Assembly: GCA_947034895.1 (NCBI GenBank)
Contig: OX344761.1
Location: 87,309,447-87,373,446, forward strand
Reading direction: 5' to 3'
From: Rhytidiadelphus loreus
Lineage: Eukaryota > Streptophyta > Bryopsida > Hypnales > Hylocomiaceae
DNA length: 64,000 nt
Part shown: positions 34,436 through 47,599 of the stretch, piece by piece
How the letters are laid out: every line of letters starts with the position of its first letter
Numbering within the stretch: the stretch's first letter is position 1
Translations under genes and position numbers: made by a program
Notes under the pieces: generated by a model
Databases searched by the model: none
Told to the model about the DNA's origin: nothing
What the model saw: the letters and a program-made list of their open reading frames with translations, nothing else

Positions 34436-36816
34436 AATTTTGACCGATTGGTTGTTTTCATGTTTATTTGAAGATTTTGCCAATCGGTATAATAATTCAG
34501 AGACTTACTAGTTGCAGTTACCAATTGGGAATGGATTTTAGGTGAATGTGATTTTAAAGGCTTTAAATGCCCATTGGTAGTTATAACTCCTATCAATTTG
34601 TAGGTACTTAGTCTTTTTGAATTTCCAATTGTAATCTCGATTGTAATTCAGTTCTACAAGTAGGCATTCCTTCCAATTGCTGAAAGTAAAAACAATTGGA
34701 GTTTTTGTATTTGTTTTGTGTGTGATTAATGAAGTGAATGTTTATCTGAGATGTTTATCAATTGGATGTGTGTGATTTTTTGGATATTGTGAACAAATCT
34801 AAAAAATACACCTAAAAAATCCAATGTAAGATTGTGATTGTCTAATTATTTTACTACATATCAATAGGCTATGGTGTAGGACTACTTATCATATTATAAT
34901 AAACTATTTGTTTTGTACTCTTGAAGCTTTACTCCAATTGGCTTCCTTCAATTCATTTTTGCTCCAACTATATTCAACCTCCAAATCCAATTGATCTTTA
35001 TTTAAACCACGCCCATACCCTACAGCATAATCTTTTTAGATCGATTTCTTTGACAGGATGCTCCTTCATACTCCCAATAATTCCAATTGACTATCTTCCC
35101 GTAATCAATACTCTGATAAAATCCTCATAAACTTACTCCAATTGGCACTCTTATAAATCTCAATTTATCTTCATTGTTCAAACTCTTACAATCGCTCTTT
35201 TTAGCAAATCCATTAATGCTAGTTCTTATACTATTAAGATTCACTATCAACTATACTCTTATAAATCATTAAATCTCACATTAATATTTCTAATTGATTT
35301 TCCATTCATTCATTTATTCCACTCACACTCAGAACATACAGTTTATTCTTACAATTGATTTTCTCGCAATCGTAGATTATTTCAACTTATTCCAATCAGT
35401 TACACATTCACAATTCCACTCCATAGTTAATTTCTACAAACTCATCCAATTGATAATCTTCTATACACATCACACATCTAAATCATAGTAATCTCACACA
35501 CCAATCACAATTTAACTCCCAATCAAATTATTCACACATCCACACAATCACACTTACTCATTCCACAAACACAATTGCAAATATTAGCTATATTAATTTC
35601 ACACAACAAAACAAATAGAAATCACACAATTGTTTTTACTTTTGGCGATTGGAAGGAGTGCCTACTATGCTAAGGTCAATTGAGCTCCAATTGGAATTCC
35701 ATAAGACTAAGTACCAAGGCACATACATAACCACCAATCAATTTTAATACATTTAGAAATCCTAATTCAGCTTACTATTGGTAATTACTACATATAAAAC
35801 TTCCAACTAAGCATTCAATTGTTAAGAGCTACCAATTAGCTAACCAAAACAACAATTGGTCAAAAAGAGAAAACTGAAGTAAACTATAGATATTGATGGC
35901 GATTTGTTGTGTGTGTAAGTCATACCAATTGGAATTATGTGTGTATGTGAGAATTGTGAAATTACCAATTGAAGAGATAAGAGTTGACTAGGAGATTGAT
36001 TGGAGATAATTGAGTAATTTATATGAGGAGAGAGAGAGATCAATTGTGAATGAGAATTGTGTGTGACGTGAGTGTGAGTAGATGATTGAAAAAAACCCAA
36101 TTAAAAGAATGAATGTGAAGGAGTAGTGAAATTTGTGAGAATGTAACCAATTGAGAATTTAATAACATAAGTACCAAATTATGGAATAGAATTGTGATGA
36201 GAGACTTGAAATAGTAGAAGTATACCAATTGGAGTTAAACTTTGTAGAGATAAATAGACTAAATGTAACATTTGTACCGATTGGAGGGAATTAAAATGAT
36301 TATAAATTAATTGTGAGAAATTATAAAAAGGATAAATTGTTAGAAGAATAGTGATGAGTAATTGGAATGTAAGAGTTTAAGAGAGAATATAATTTTCAAG
36401 AATTAAGTTGAGGTTGATTATGAGGAAAAATTAAATACCGATCATGAATATTGAAGATGATAAATTAACAAATAGAATAATTGAGAGACAATTGGAAATT
36501 CAGTCTGTAAGGAGTTTAATAGAGTTTGTTAAGAACCTAAAGAAAAATAACCAATAGGAAATTGTTGTGAAAGATATAATTAGGGACATTGTGGAATATC
36601 AATTGGAAAAGAGATGCAGTGAAGATGCCAATCTAATCAAAAAACCATTGGAGATTTGAGCTGGCTATGGAGTTAAGCCAATTGGAGAAAAACAAAAGAT
36701 AATGGCTATTGAATTGACAATAAGAAGTCCTAAAACCTCATACTATTGATATGGTGTAATGAAGTTGTACATCTTCCATCTTGCAATTGGATCTTTTAGG
36801 TGTAATTTTCAGATTT
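34436..36816. repeat. 2.4-kb block of two interleaved inverted repeats rich in CCAATTGG-like sites
   Basis: Segment X (34436-34745) is repeated inverted as X' (about 35595-35866): both contain GTAGGCA(T/C)TCCTTCCAAT and AAAGTAAAAACAATTG. Segment B (34793 to about 35500) is repeated inverted as B' (about 35890-36816): AAATCTAAAAAATACACCTA against the complement of 36798-36816. Order is X-B-X'-B'. About two dozen AATTG-centred sites, many CCAATTGG, are scattered throughout. The left part is pyrimidine-rich, the right purine-rich. Non-coding. Confidence 0.65.
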
Positions 36817-39419
36817 CAATTTGATGTAAACTTACCTCTTAGAGTTCAAAGTCTATCCTAAGTGTTTTATTTTTTATATAAAAATAATTTAAAATTCCAC
36901 TCACAATATTCAATCTTTGGAATTTTTGAAAATTATGAAGTGGATTGGAAACAAAATCTTTGTTTGTTGAGATCAATCTTAATTGAAATCATCTTCAAGG
37001 TCAAAATGAAATTGAATATGAAAAAGTCTAAAAATTACAAAAGTTTAAAACCTTAGTTTAGATTGTTTGAAGCTTTACACTCCATAAATTCAAAGAAATT
37101 ACTCAAATAACTTGAAATTTTTGTCACACATAAACAAAACGGCTATGCATCATTCTCTTCCAAATAAATGAATTAGGAATTCATTTTTTAACCTTGAGAT
37201 TGAATCCAGTTTGACTTTGATTAAAGCCAAATAAGGTAAAACAACCCATAACAGTCATCAAATCACCCATAGTGGACACCCCATGACGGGGTTTTCAGAC
37301 TACAATCAATATCTAACCTAATACTCATAGAGTGATTAGTGACCGCATTAGGAACACCCAACTTTTCTAGCGTAAATCATTGTCAAAAGTGATTTTTCAT
37401 GGCATTCTACATTATAAATTATTGTAACCACTTTAGGTGATTAAGATGAGCATATTGGGTACACTTTTTGTTGGTTTTGGAGCAGCCTATAAACCATGTT
37501 GGGAGGATCACTTCAGAAATACATTACTAATTTACACTTTGTCTGAAAAATAAAATTTCAATTGCTCTTACTATTTCTCACACATATCTTTGTGTGGGAA
37601 AAAATTTGAAAATTTCAGCAATAGCATGAAGGCAGACTCCAAATTCTGACCACAATGGGCTATTTTACCTTATTGTTGAATGAGACATTGAGGGTTAATC
37701 AGTAACTACCAGAGCAACCATATGGTTGCTCCAAAATTTTAAGCTCGTTTTTGTGTGGGCAATTAAATTCTTTTGACTGTTTTAAATTATTTTCCAATTA
37801 ATATTGAATGTTAATTATTGAAAGTTTTTATTTTTTAGTGTGGAAGTTAAATATCTGGTTTTTGATAGACCCTCAATGCATTAGTGGAAGAGTAAGGCTT
37901 GTCAATTTCACTTGATTTGATATCTAAAAAATTGTACTTATCCATTTGCTTTTAAAATGGTCCCAATGGAAAGAACAAAGTATTTTCATGATTTTCACCA
38001 TTGAAAATTTAAACATGCAAGTGTTGATTTGGAATTATTTGCAATTTCTACTTATCAAAGAAAATTGCATTTCAACAATTGCAAGGTGAATTGTATAATG
38101 AATTTGATAACTCTTCATTTGAACTTAAGGTTTTGAGAAGTGCATTTTAGTATGCTAATACAATTTCTAGTTGTTCATGTCACCTCCAATCCCCCCAAAT
38201 TTTTTTATGCAAATTTCTCAAACATTGTGGAGAGGGGCAACATACTAAAAGTAGGATACATACATTTCTCTTGTTATAATTTCACAACTCCTATGCAATT
38301 TCACACTCAAAATTGGTATGTACAATAATAAACAAGCTTTTTAAAACATCTCTATGGTTAGATTTTTTAAAATATAGTTACAATTTGCTTCATTGGGGAT
38401 GACAATCATAGCAAGAAACACTTGTCCTTATTTTTGTCCCCTTGGCCTTGGATAAGTGTTTTTTTGCTCACAACTTATGCATTGTATGTCCATTCTCTAT
38501 AGAATTTGAATACTTGGTAGTTGTAAACATCGAATAATTTTTTTCCAATTTTTAAAAATTATTTTACTATTTTAAAACTGCCTACAATTGGATGTCTGCT
38601 TTAGCCATTTTGGGGGACTAGTACTGTTTTTGACCCCAAAATGAAAATTTGAAGGTCAAAATTGGGATATGAGGACCTCTATTAAAGTTATACAAGCCTA
38701 TGAAGAGATTTTCTAAAAATAATAAAGTGTCCACCTTCCACATGTGCTTAAAGTGCACTATCTTTGAGCACATGTAGAGAACATCTTCGAATTAGGAAAA
38801 ATGGATTTTTTAAATTCTATTCTTTTTGAATTTTAAAAATGTTTTCTAAAAATAAAATTCTAAATTATCTATTTTTTTTCATTTTCCATGACTCTTTTTT
38901 TGTACACAACTTTAAAGATAAATTTTTGGAGGCCTAAATTTTCACATGCATTCAATTTTGAATTCTTAACAAATTATCCATATTTTATTTTATTTGAAAA
39001 ACTTATTCCAAAATTTATTGTATTCTATTACTTAAGCCATTTTGAACCAAAAATGGAAGGTGTTTCTTGCAACTACCCATAATCATAAGCTTGAGCTCTT
39101 TTTTCATAGGAAAAATATACTTGGAAAGGCTTAGGCACTCATGGGTTAAGGTGGATTAAGCTTTAAATGTTTGAGCCACCCTAAGGGCCTCAATTTTCAC
39201 AAAATCTTGATGATAGCATCTTCAAAATGAAACTACAATCTAACTTTTTGATATCATTGTATGAAGTTAAGTTTTGTGTTCTGAATCACAATTTGAATGA
39301 TAGTATAGTTAGGGCATTGAAAAGATTATTAGAATTTGTGTACAAAAGTTTGGATTTCATATTGCCTTGGGCAAGGTGGAAGCTCTTCATTGATTTGTCA
39401 ATTGTATGCAAGGTAGAGG
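36817..39419. other. AT-rich intergenic DNA, no gene
   Basis: Nothing recognisable apart from the perfect palindrome at 37712-37731. A frame at 39227-39496 has no known motif. Confidence 0.4.
37712..37731. repeat. perfect 20-base palindrome
   Basis: GAGCAACCATATGGTTGCTC, uninterrupted, in otherwise plain AT-rich DNA. Confidence 0.85.
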
Positions 39420-39640
39420 CATCAATAGCCAACCTTTTAAACAATTTTGGAGCAGATGGTGAGCAAGATGAGGCACTGGAAATTTTTCCCATTTAGGAAG
39501 ATATGAAATACAGAGATTACAATTTTTTTAGAATTTTATTCCCCAAATTGAAATTATTGTGAATTTTGAGAGCCAAAAAGTGCACTCAACCAGTAGCCAA
39601 TATCTAAAGTCTTCCAATTCCAATCTTTCAAGAACTACTT
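39420..39640 (+). repeat. dispersed repeat shared with 20640-20860
   Basis: GAATTTTATTC, TTGTGAATTTTG and AGCCAAAAAGTGC match, in the same order and strand. Confidence 0.6.
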
Positions 39641-40656
39641 TCCTGCTCACTACTCACTACTGTACTTTCCTACTTTCTTGTTCACTACTTTAGTATGAGT
39701 GTCATAACCTTATTAGTCCCAACCTTCAAAAGGACAAAAAAAAACCCATTCCAAACTTGAGTTCCAGCCTAAGGTTGGAAATAGCACACACCCTACAGGT
39801 TGGGTACAAGGGCATGGTTGACAATTGGTGCCTCTACATTGCTGTCTTATTGATGCCCTTGAAAGGAAGACTCTAGAATCCAAGTTTGGGTTGCCCTTAT
39901 ATGACCTTGACCTAAATCAAGGGTTCAGATGACTTTTTCAGTCAATGTGTATGGTGATGAGAACTTACAGGCCTCTTTCCTGAGAACCCACCTTGCTGCA
40001 TCATAGTTTCTAGATATTAGAAGCCATGTCATGACATTCAATTATCACCATGTTTCTGGGTATGGTCTCAGCACAAAAAGCAAAGGTACCCGTATGAGAA
40101 AAACTTCAGTTGATCCATTCATGACTTGTGTAACTTAAATGAAAAACACCCACAAATGATAAAATATGACTTCACAACACAATTTGGTGGAATGTTGGTA
40201 AGGTAGAAGTACCTAGTCCTGATAACTTAAGCATTTCAGCTTGTACAATATGGGTAATTTGTTGAGAAACTAACTTCAATGTGTGCAAACATAAGAATGA
40301 GGAAGAATGCAAAAAAATAAAATTTTAATGTCAAGAATGAATATTTTATTCAATATAAATGTGAATTTTTCATTTGGATCCATTCTTTTTTATAGACTCA
40401 CCTATTCTAGTTAGCTTCAGCATTTCTTCCTATGAAAAGGATGAGTGAACGAGAAAGTACAAACAAAAAAATCTTTCTCAATGAATAGTACATCCAACTA
40501 TTGTTCACAATAGATCAACCTAAAAGCCCATGATATGGGAGCTGTCCGATATAAGTACTTCTATCATAATTATAACAACAATTCAACCAATATTATCAGT
40601 TCCCATGAGAATCCTTGCCCCTTGGAGATCTACAAAGTTGGTCTAACTTCATTGGT
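39641..40656. other. no recognisable feature
   Basis: A short pyrimidine repeat of TTCACTACT/CTACTTTC type lies near 39640-39690. Otherwise nothing. Confidence 0.4.
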
Positions 40657-41263
40657 TTAACCCCTAAAGGACCAAGGCTCATTTTGAGCACAAATTGTGA
40701 AAAACTGCCACTTTTCAAGGTAGTGAGAAAAAAATGAAAAAAAAAGTTTTCTTTCAATATTCAACCATACAAATTGTAATAATCTATTATGGGAATGTGT
40801 GGAAAAAAATTTAGAAACTTTGACCACATAGATTGAAAGATTATAACGTTTGAAGTAAGAAGAAAAAGCTTTTTTTTCTTTTGATCTTACCCGACAAGGC
40901 ACATAGACGTTAACCCCTCTTAAAGTGAGATTTTTGTACTATGCATGGTTAATTTTTTTGACATTTGCATCTTATAGCATGTAAGTTACATACCTACCAA
41001 ATTTCAAAATGATTAAAGAAGTTTTACACTGGGTTTTATACATGTTGCCTGAAGCTGTCTAGATTGAACCAAAAGTGTTCAAGGTAGTATAACTTTTGAT
41101 CTAGGCACCTAATCAAATCAAATAATATTCTTACCTAAGGGTACATGTTCACACCTTGTCTCAAAATTTTAAGAACATCCGTTAAAAAAATGACTTCATA
41201 TATATGCACCTACCCAAAATCACTTGCATAAATTTAACAATCATTTCGTCCTTTAGTGGTTAA
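40657..41263 (+). mobile_element. TTAA-flanked element, subfamily C (607 bp)
   Basis: TTAA (40657-40660) then CCCCTAAAGGACCAAGG; right end CGTCCTTTAGTGG then TTAA (41260-41263). The interior differs from A and B but matches the decayed copy at 12869-13640. A second internal TTAACCCCTCTTAAAG lies at 40912, possibly the relic of a nested end. Confidence 0.8.
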
Positions 41264-42202
41264 TTTGATTGAGATCCACAAAGGTCATCCGTACTATTAC
41301 CACCCAGATTAGTGAGGTAGGGTGTTTTGGAAAGATGATGAAGGTCACTTTTGATTTTCAATCAAGAATTATTTGATTAGGATACCAATGCAACTCAAAA
41401 TTTTAAAGATGGATTAAAAATGGAATTTCTATGATTTTTTAAAGTATTTTGATGAAAAATTGAAATGTTGTTAGTAGATAGGGGCTATATATATCCCTTC
41501 CAAAACAATCCTCCACTAAAATCAGACATGCATTAGATAACCGGTGAGCAGCTCTAGTGGCAAATAGGTTATCATACATAACCAGTTCTACTTTTTTCAA
41601 TCACAACCTTTGATCTTTATGATCCAAGGGTGTAGGAAGCAAGTTGAAAGGAAATAAGGTTATGAGTTGCAACTTATAATGGCAATAGTGATGGGTTGCC
41701 AATGGGATAGTGCCATGTTAGTGTTGAAAAGGCAACAATTGGTTATATGTCTATGAAGAATTGGATGTTGTTTTAAAGCACCTTCTTCATTACATCATAG
41801 TGGCTAACATATTTGCATGGTAATGGATTGGTTTCCTATGCAAATGGGAGGACTTTGTAGACAACAATGAAAGGTGATGAACAATGAAGAGTTGGTAGTC
41901 TTCACTACTCTTAGGAGGACGTTGGCCTATGACCAAGATAGTCACTCAAATATGATTTGATCATTGAACCAACAAGTGTATTCTTCATTTCTGTAGTCAT
42001 CTATTGGACATTTCTAGGCAACCACATCATTACAAGGCAAAGCTTAAAAGTACAATGATTGTAACATTTGCAACAAACAACCTCATTGTATAAGGATCAT
42101 AATATTCTATTTAGTTTGGGCATATTGAATTTGAAAATTAGAATGACAATGTGTTAGAATGAATATGTAACCATCCCAATGGATGAAATCATGGATTGTG
42201 AT
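41264..42202. other. no recognisable feature
   Basis: AT-rich intergenic sequence. Confidence 0.4.
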
Positions 42203-42405
42203 ACCATACTAAAGGACCACAAGTAGCAATTTCTTGCTACATAGAATTTTAGGTCATCCATTTACAAATGAAATTTTCATTTTTTTCTTTGAAATTTTTC
42301 ATATAATATATAGTCAAAGAATAGCTTTAAGGTACAACAATTTTCATAACTTTTGACTACATGGTTAAAAAATTATTGTATGATATGTAGTTGTTTTGCG
42401 GGGGT

Positions 42406-44950
42406 GCTATTTTGTGAGCTTTGGAGTGGGAGCCCAAGAGCCGTGAGCTTGTGAGCCTCCGATTTTTAAAATTTTGGAGGGGGATTTTTTGAATTAGGAC
42501 CTATTACCGTGGATTAGAATGAGGGTGATTTCGAGGCTAATCTTGAAAAAAATTATGGAAATGGAAGATTCTTGATAATAAAATACAACAAGGAATATCA
42601 TATATATCAAGAGATTTTTTGAAAGGTCAGGGGTTTGAAACTCTCAAAAAAATTCAAATTCAAAAATAAATAAATAATATATTATTTATATTAAAAATTA
42701 ATATTATTATTTCACCTCCTAGAAACCCCTCTTGATATCTAATGGTCCCTTGGATTTGAAGCTCTCAAAAATTTTATTTTTATTTTTTCAATTTTTATTT
42801 CTTTGACTTTGTCTCATCTAGAAACCCCTCTCGGTACCGAGAGGTTCCTTGGGGATTTCAAAGTGTGGGACTCAAAAAAATTAAAAAATATATTTCTTTT
42901 CAAAAATCTTTTCAATTTTTTCCTTGACTTCATTACCTCTAGAAACTTATCTTGGTATCCAAAGAACTATTGGAGACTTTCAGATTTGACACTCTCAAAA
43001 AAGAATTTAAAATAATAAAAAAATATTTATATAATAATTAATTTTTCCAGCGACTTTCGCACCCCCATATCCCTTTCGGTACCAAGATATGCTTAGCGTG
43101 TGTTAGGGTTTGGGACTCTCAAATTAAATAATAATAATTTTTAATTTTTTAATTTTTTTTGCTTGTTAAAAGTCCCAAACTCCAAACTCCCAAAAGTTGC
43201 AAAAAAATTAAAAAATTAAAAAAAAGGTGTTGATTTGTTTTTGTTTTGTTTTTTTGTAAAAGTCTAAAAGTCCAAACCCTACAAGGAGTCTTTCAGTACC
43301 GAGAGGAGTTTTTTGAGGTGACAAAGTTGAATTTAAAAAAAAAATTAAATAAAAAAAATTTTAAATTTATAAATTTTGGTTGGAAGTCCCAAACCCTAAA
43401 CCCTACTAGAAGTCTCTGTACCAAGAGGGATTTTGGGGGGTAACAAAATTGCGATTTTTTTAAAAAAAAAAAAAAAGAAACTCATTTTGGGTAGAAAGTT
43501 CCAAACCTCAAACAATGTCAAGGGTCTCTCGGTACCGAGAAGCCCCTTGCAGAGTTTGAGGATTGGAAATCTCAGGGGAAAATAATAAAAAATAAGATTT
43601 TATAAAAATTATTTAAAATTATTGAATTTATTTTGCGATTTCATCACCTCCCCAAGACCCTCTCGGTACAGAGAGACCCTTAGCAAGGTTTTGAGTTTGG
43701 ATTTTTCAACCAAGTTTTTATTTTTTTTCAAATTTTTTTGGCAACTTTTCCATCTCAAAAAACCCTCTCGATACCGGAGACCCCTGACTGGATTTGGGGG
43801 TTTAAGACTTTCAAAAAAAAAAAAAAAAAAAAAAAAATTTTTTTTTTTTTTTTTCAAATTTTTTTTGCGACTTTGTCATCTCAAAAAAACCCTCTCAGTA
43901 ACGAGAGACCCCTTTTGATGTTTGGGATTTGGGGACTTTCATTTTAAAAAAAATTAAATTTAGAAAAAAAGAAAAAAAACTTCTTCTCTTAAGTTTTTTT
44001 TCTGGGACTTTGTCACCCCAAGAAACCCTTCTTGGTACGAAGAGACCTCTTGTGTGGTTGAGAATTTAAAACTCTCAAAAAAATTTAAACTAAAAAAGAA
44101 AAAAAAATATATATATATATATTTTTATTGTATTTTTTCTACAACTTAATCACCCCAAGATATCCCTTTCAGTATCAAGAAATCCCTTGCGGGTTTTTGG
44201 TTCTAGGACTCTTAAAAAAAAGAATAATTAAAAGATTTTATTTTTATTTATTTTTCCTTTATTACAACTTTGTAACCCCTTAAAACCCTATTTCATTACC
44301 AAAGGACCCTTTATGGAATCTGGAGTTTCGTACTCTCAAAATTAAAAATTAAAAAAAAAAAAAAATCTATTATTTGTTTGTTTCCACGGCTTTGCCATCT
44401 CAAGAATCCTCTTGAAAATTTTGGAGTAGGGGACTTTGAAAACACTTTCTTTTTTTTAATTTTCAAATTTTCTTTTGAGTGTGTGAATGTGTGTCACAAC
44501 TCCATGACTCCCCAAAAAAACTTTAGGCACTAAAAGGTCCCTTTGGAAGTTTGGGAGGTAAGACATTCTAAAAATTTCCTCATTTTTACGAGATGGTGGT
44601 TATTGCATGAGCCCTCTATCAATTGTCCAAAATATTTGTTTTCCCTTGGATCTTTTTCAAAAGCTTGATCATTAACAAACATTTTCACAAGAAGAACAAA
44701 AATGGGCCTTGAGGTGGATTAAAGTTGTTGTCTGTCAACGTGCCAAGCCAAGCATGCTACATATGCCAGCAAGGCCCCACGGTCATAGGTCCACGGTCAT
44801 AGGGATGAAAATCAAAATCAAAATTTTGAAATGTCTTCATTTTTTCTTTGTTGACTTCAAAAATTTCAAGTTTTTTTCAGTTGATGCTCTGGGTTCACAA
44901 AACATACGCTCACAGCTCCTAAGCTCATGCTTTTAGGCTCACAAACTAGC
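42406..44950. mobile_element. 2.5-kb insertion with GCTAnTTTGTGAGC ends carrying a satellite-like array
   Basis: Left end GCTATTTTGTGAGCTT; right end inverted GCTAGTTTGTGAGCCT. Extra GTGAGC motifs follow inside both ends (left: CCGTGAGCTTGTGAGCC; right: the complement of GCTCACAGCTCC). GGGT or GGGGT may be the target duplication. Most of the interior is the tandem array below. No protein. Superfamily uncertain; Mutator-like or hAT are possible. Confidence 0.55.
42720..44560. repeat. tandem array, ~100-135 bp unit with a CTCTCGGTACCGAGAG palindrome
   Basis: About 15 diverged units. Each has ACTTTGTCACCTCAAGAAAC-like sequence, the palindrome (perfect CTCTCGGTACCGAGAG at 42829-42844; variants near 43065, 43285, 43405, 43523, 43658, 43760, 43890, 44020, 44155, 44285), then GGGACTCTCAAAA and an A/T-rich spacer. 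Units between about 43140 and 43530 are reversed (GTCCCAAA before and GGTGACAAAGT after the palindrome). One switch falls on the palindrome near 43523, where CCAAACCTCAAAC and GTTTGAGGATTGG face each other. Poly-A/poly-T runs sit at 43816-43858. Confidence 0.8.
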
Positions 44951-45581
44951 GGGTTTTTTTTTTTGGAATATGGGTAGTCAAGATAGTACATGCAACTCAA
45001 AAAAATCTCTTTTTGAAGAAAAAAAATTTGAAATTGGTTTTCAAGATTTATATATATATTGAAAGCTTTGAATCATTCCATTTTGATTAATGAGATGAAA
45101 GTTATGAAGAGTTTTTGTTTGTGAGCAATTATGGAATCTCTACTCAAAAATAAACTTTGAGGTCCTTTATTTAATTCAATTTTCATAACTTTTGGAAAAA
45201 AATAAAAACCATAGGATAGAGATTGCATATTACAACATTGCAACCATTGGGATTGGCATTTTTCAATTCTAGAACTAAATTCTTAACAATTGAGTATTTT
45301 AAGTCATTCTCTACTTCTTCCTACTTACTTTTTTTTCAAGTATAAATATGAAATATTTTTTGTTGAATTTTTTTATAGGTATTTCAAACTTAGTTCTTCA
45401 AAATGTAGAATATATTTTCAGAATTACAGAATATGGAGAATTGCAAGTTGTAGGATCTAGACATTCTTGGGTAAAATGTTTGAAAGATGAAATCTTATCA
45501 TTTGTGAAAAATAGAAAATATTTATTTTTGAAATTCAAGCATCATGATCTTCCAATTGGTAAGGTTTCTTATTTTGAAATT

Positions 45582-46512
45582 TTAACCCCTTGAGTTCCTT
45601 AACTATGTATTCACCAAAAACGCTCCAAAATTGCCATTTCTAATATAAGTACCAACTCTTAGAAGAAAAAAAATTTGGACACAAGTAATTATAGGATCTT
45701 GAAGTATACTGGTACAAAAAGATGTCGAAAAAAATTCAGAAATTTCTACCATGTGGATTGCAAGATACAATCATTCAAATTCACTGAAATCATTTTTTTG
45801 GCCTTACAAAAATAAGGCAGCTGTGCTTCACAAGCTCACTTTTCTATGAAAAAATGTCCAAAATGGTGGTGCTTCTTTGGATTCTTTTTCCTAGAAAATT
45901 TGGCTACATGTTTAAAAATATTCAGATAATTTGAAATTGTACAACATATAAGAAAAAAACAATAGGTAGAAAGAAGCAGAGAATGATTTGAAATACAAAA
46001 TTGTTAAGAATTTAGTTATGGACTTGAAAAATGCCAATCCCACTAGTTGCAATGTTGTAATAACAATCTACATCCTATGATTTAATTTTTTTCAAAAAAT
46101 ATTGAAAATTGAGTAAGATAAAGGACTTCAAAGTTTATTACAAAGTAGAGATTCCATAATTGCCCACAAACTAAAACTCTTCATAACTTTTGACTCATTG
46201 ATCAAAATGGAATGATTCAAAGCTTTCTACATATACATAATTCTAGAAAACCAATTTCAAATTTTTGTTTCTGAAAAAAATTATTTTTTTCTGATATGCC
46301 CAGATTGCTTGGTTGGAGAAAAAAGTAACATATTAGGCCATAACTTTTTACTCATATTTTCAAATGTCATGAAATTTAGTGTATATGAAAGATATTACTT
46401 GTCCCCACCTTCTATTAAAATTTTAGCTTAAAATATGCAAATCTCTAGTCACAAGTACTTGCCCAAAATTTCTATGTGCCAAAAAACGCATGTTGGTCCT
46501 TTTGGGGGTTAA
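45582..46512 (-). mobile_element. TTAA-flanked element, subfamily B (931 bp)
   Basis: TTAA 45582-45585 then CCCCTTGAGTTCC; distal end TTGGTCCTTTTGGGGG then TTAA 46509-46512. Antiparallel to 19690-20621 and almost the same length. It lies about 240 bases from the broken end of the 42203 copy, in opposite orientation. Confidence 0.87.
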
Positions 46513-47599
46513 GAGGGTGTACTATAACAAGTTAACTAAAGGATCTTACAGTTGGAATTGTTAAAAAATAAACAAAGATGAAGGTTTTAGCTTTGCTTTG
46601 GAGGCTATTACTTTGAAGTAGTTTTAGGCTTTAAACATGAAAGAACTTTAGGAGTAAATATAATAGATGATTGCTAAAAATGCAGGTTACTTGTTTCAAT
46701 GGTGGATCACTTAAGATTTTTTTATTTCATCTAATTTAACATGAAAATAAATAAATTTTCATTGGAGTCATGAAGCTATTTACATTATCCACAATCATGG
46801 ATGGAAAATGATAAATATGGATGAAAATTATGTATTCATTCAAAAAAAATTGCACTCATCTCTCAAAAGAAAATCTAAGGGAAAAAAAGCATGTAGTGCA
46901 AAATCAAAGCAGCCAATCATGTCAAAAATTTTGAGGCATCTAAAGAAGTGACAAAGGCGTGAGTCCCCCTTTTTTCCAAATTTTTTTGAGGCAAATTGAA
47001 ATTATGAGGGAATTTCAAATTGACATGTCATAGGGCGCTAGTTTTGCTCATAAGTATACCAATAAGCAATCACAGCATGTTTGTAAGTCGCTGAACTTTG
47101 GCCTGAAAGTAAGTACAATTGTGCTTTTAATGGTTCCTTAAAGTCTGAAAATGGAGTATTTACAATATGAAAAGCATCCAAGGACCACTGTTGTTAATCG
47201 TCCCCTTTGCTAAGCCTATGGAGCCCTATTTTTGCACTTGAAAGCGACTAAATTAGACTATACAAAAGCACAAAATCTGTTAGCATTGATGCTATAGTGC
47301 CGCGCTTGTAGGTCTAAAATAACTATGGAGTAAGTTCAAAATGGCGCGCAACCGGTTCGCGTGCTGTAATCATTACACTTCAAGCGAGGAGCATGTCCCC
47401 TGACACAGAGCCGTTGTTAGAAATACAAATGCAGGTGTTGTTTCTTCCATTCCGACGTCCTGCACCCTGTTGCCTTTCTTGTTGAGGTTGCTGTTGCTGA
47501 TGAAGCTTGTGCGGTAGTGGCTGGAATGCATAAGAGCAATTGCAAATCCTAGCCATTTTTCTTCTTCTCTAGTAGTGTGGCACTCAAAACCATCCTTCT
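46513..47599. other. no recognisable gene
   Basis: AT-rich until about 47250, then less so. A minus-strand frame at 47373-47618 has no known motif. Confidence 0.4.

Larger units (their letters stand above)
42203..45340 (+). mobile_element. subfamily-B TTAA element, 3'-truncated and split by a large insertion
   Basis: ACTAAAGGACCACAAGTAGC at 42209 is a worn left end (expected CCCCTAAAGGACC). 42230-42395 matches B, including CATAACTTTTGACTACATGG, and B resumes at about 44960 (AGCTTTGAATCATTCCATTT near 45065) until about 45340, where the expected right third is missing. The gap between is the element at 42406-44950. Confidence 0.7.

Noticed and set aside
43609..43947. Overlapping Lys/Phe-rich open frames
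   Set aside because: Poly-A/poly-T artefacts inside the tandem array.
42720..44560. Regular palindromic repeats as a CRISPR array
   Set aside because: Units are diverged, spacers are low-complexity, orientation changes within the array, and the context is plant nuclear DNA.
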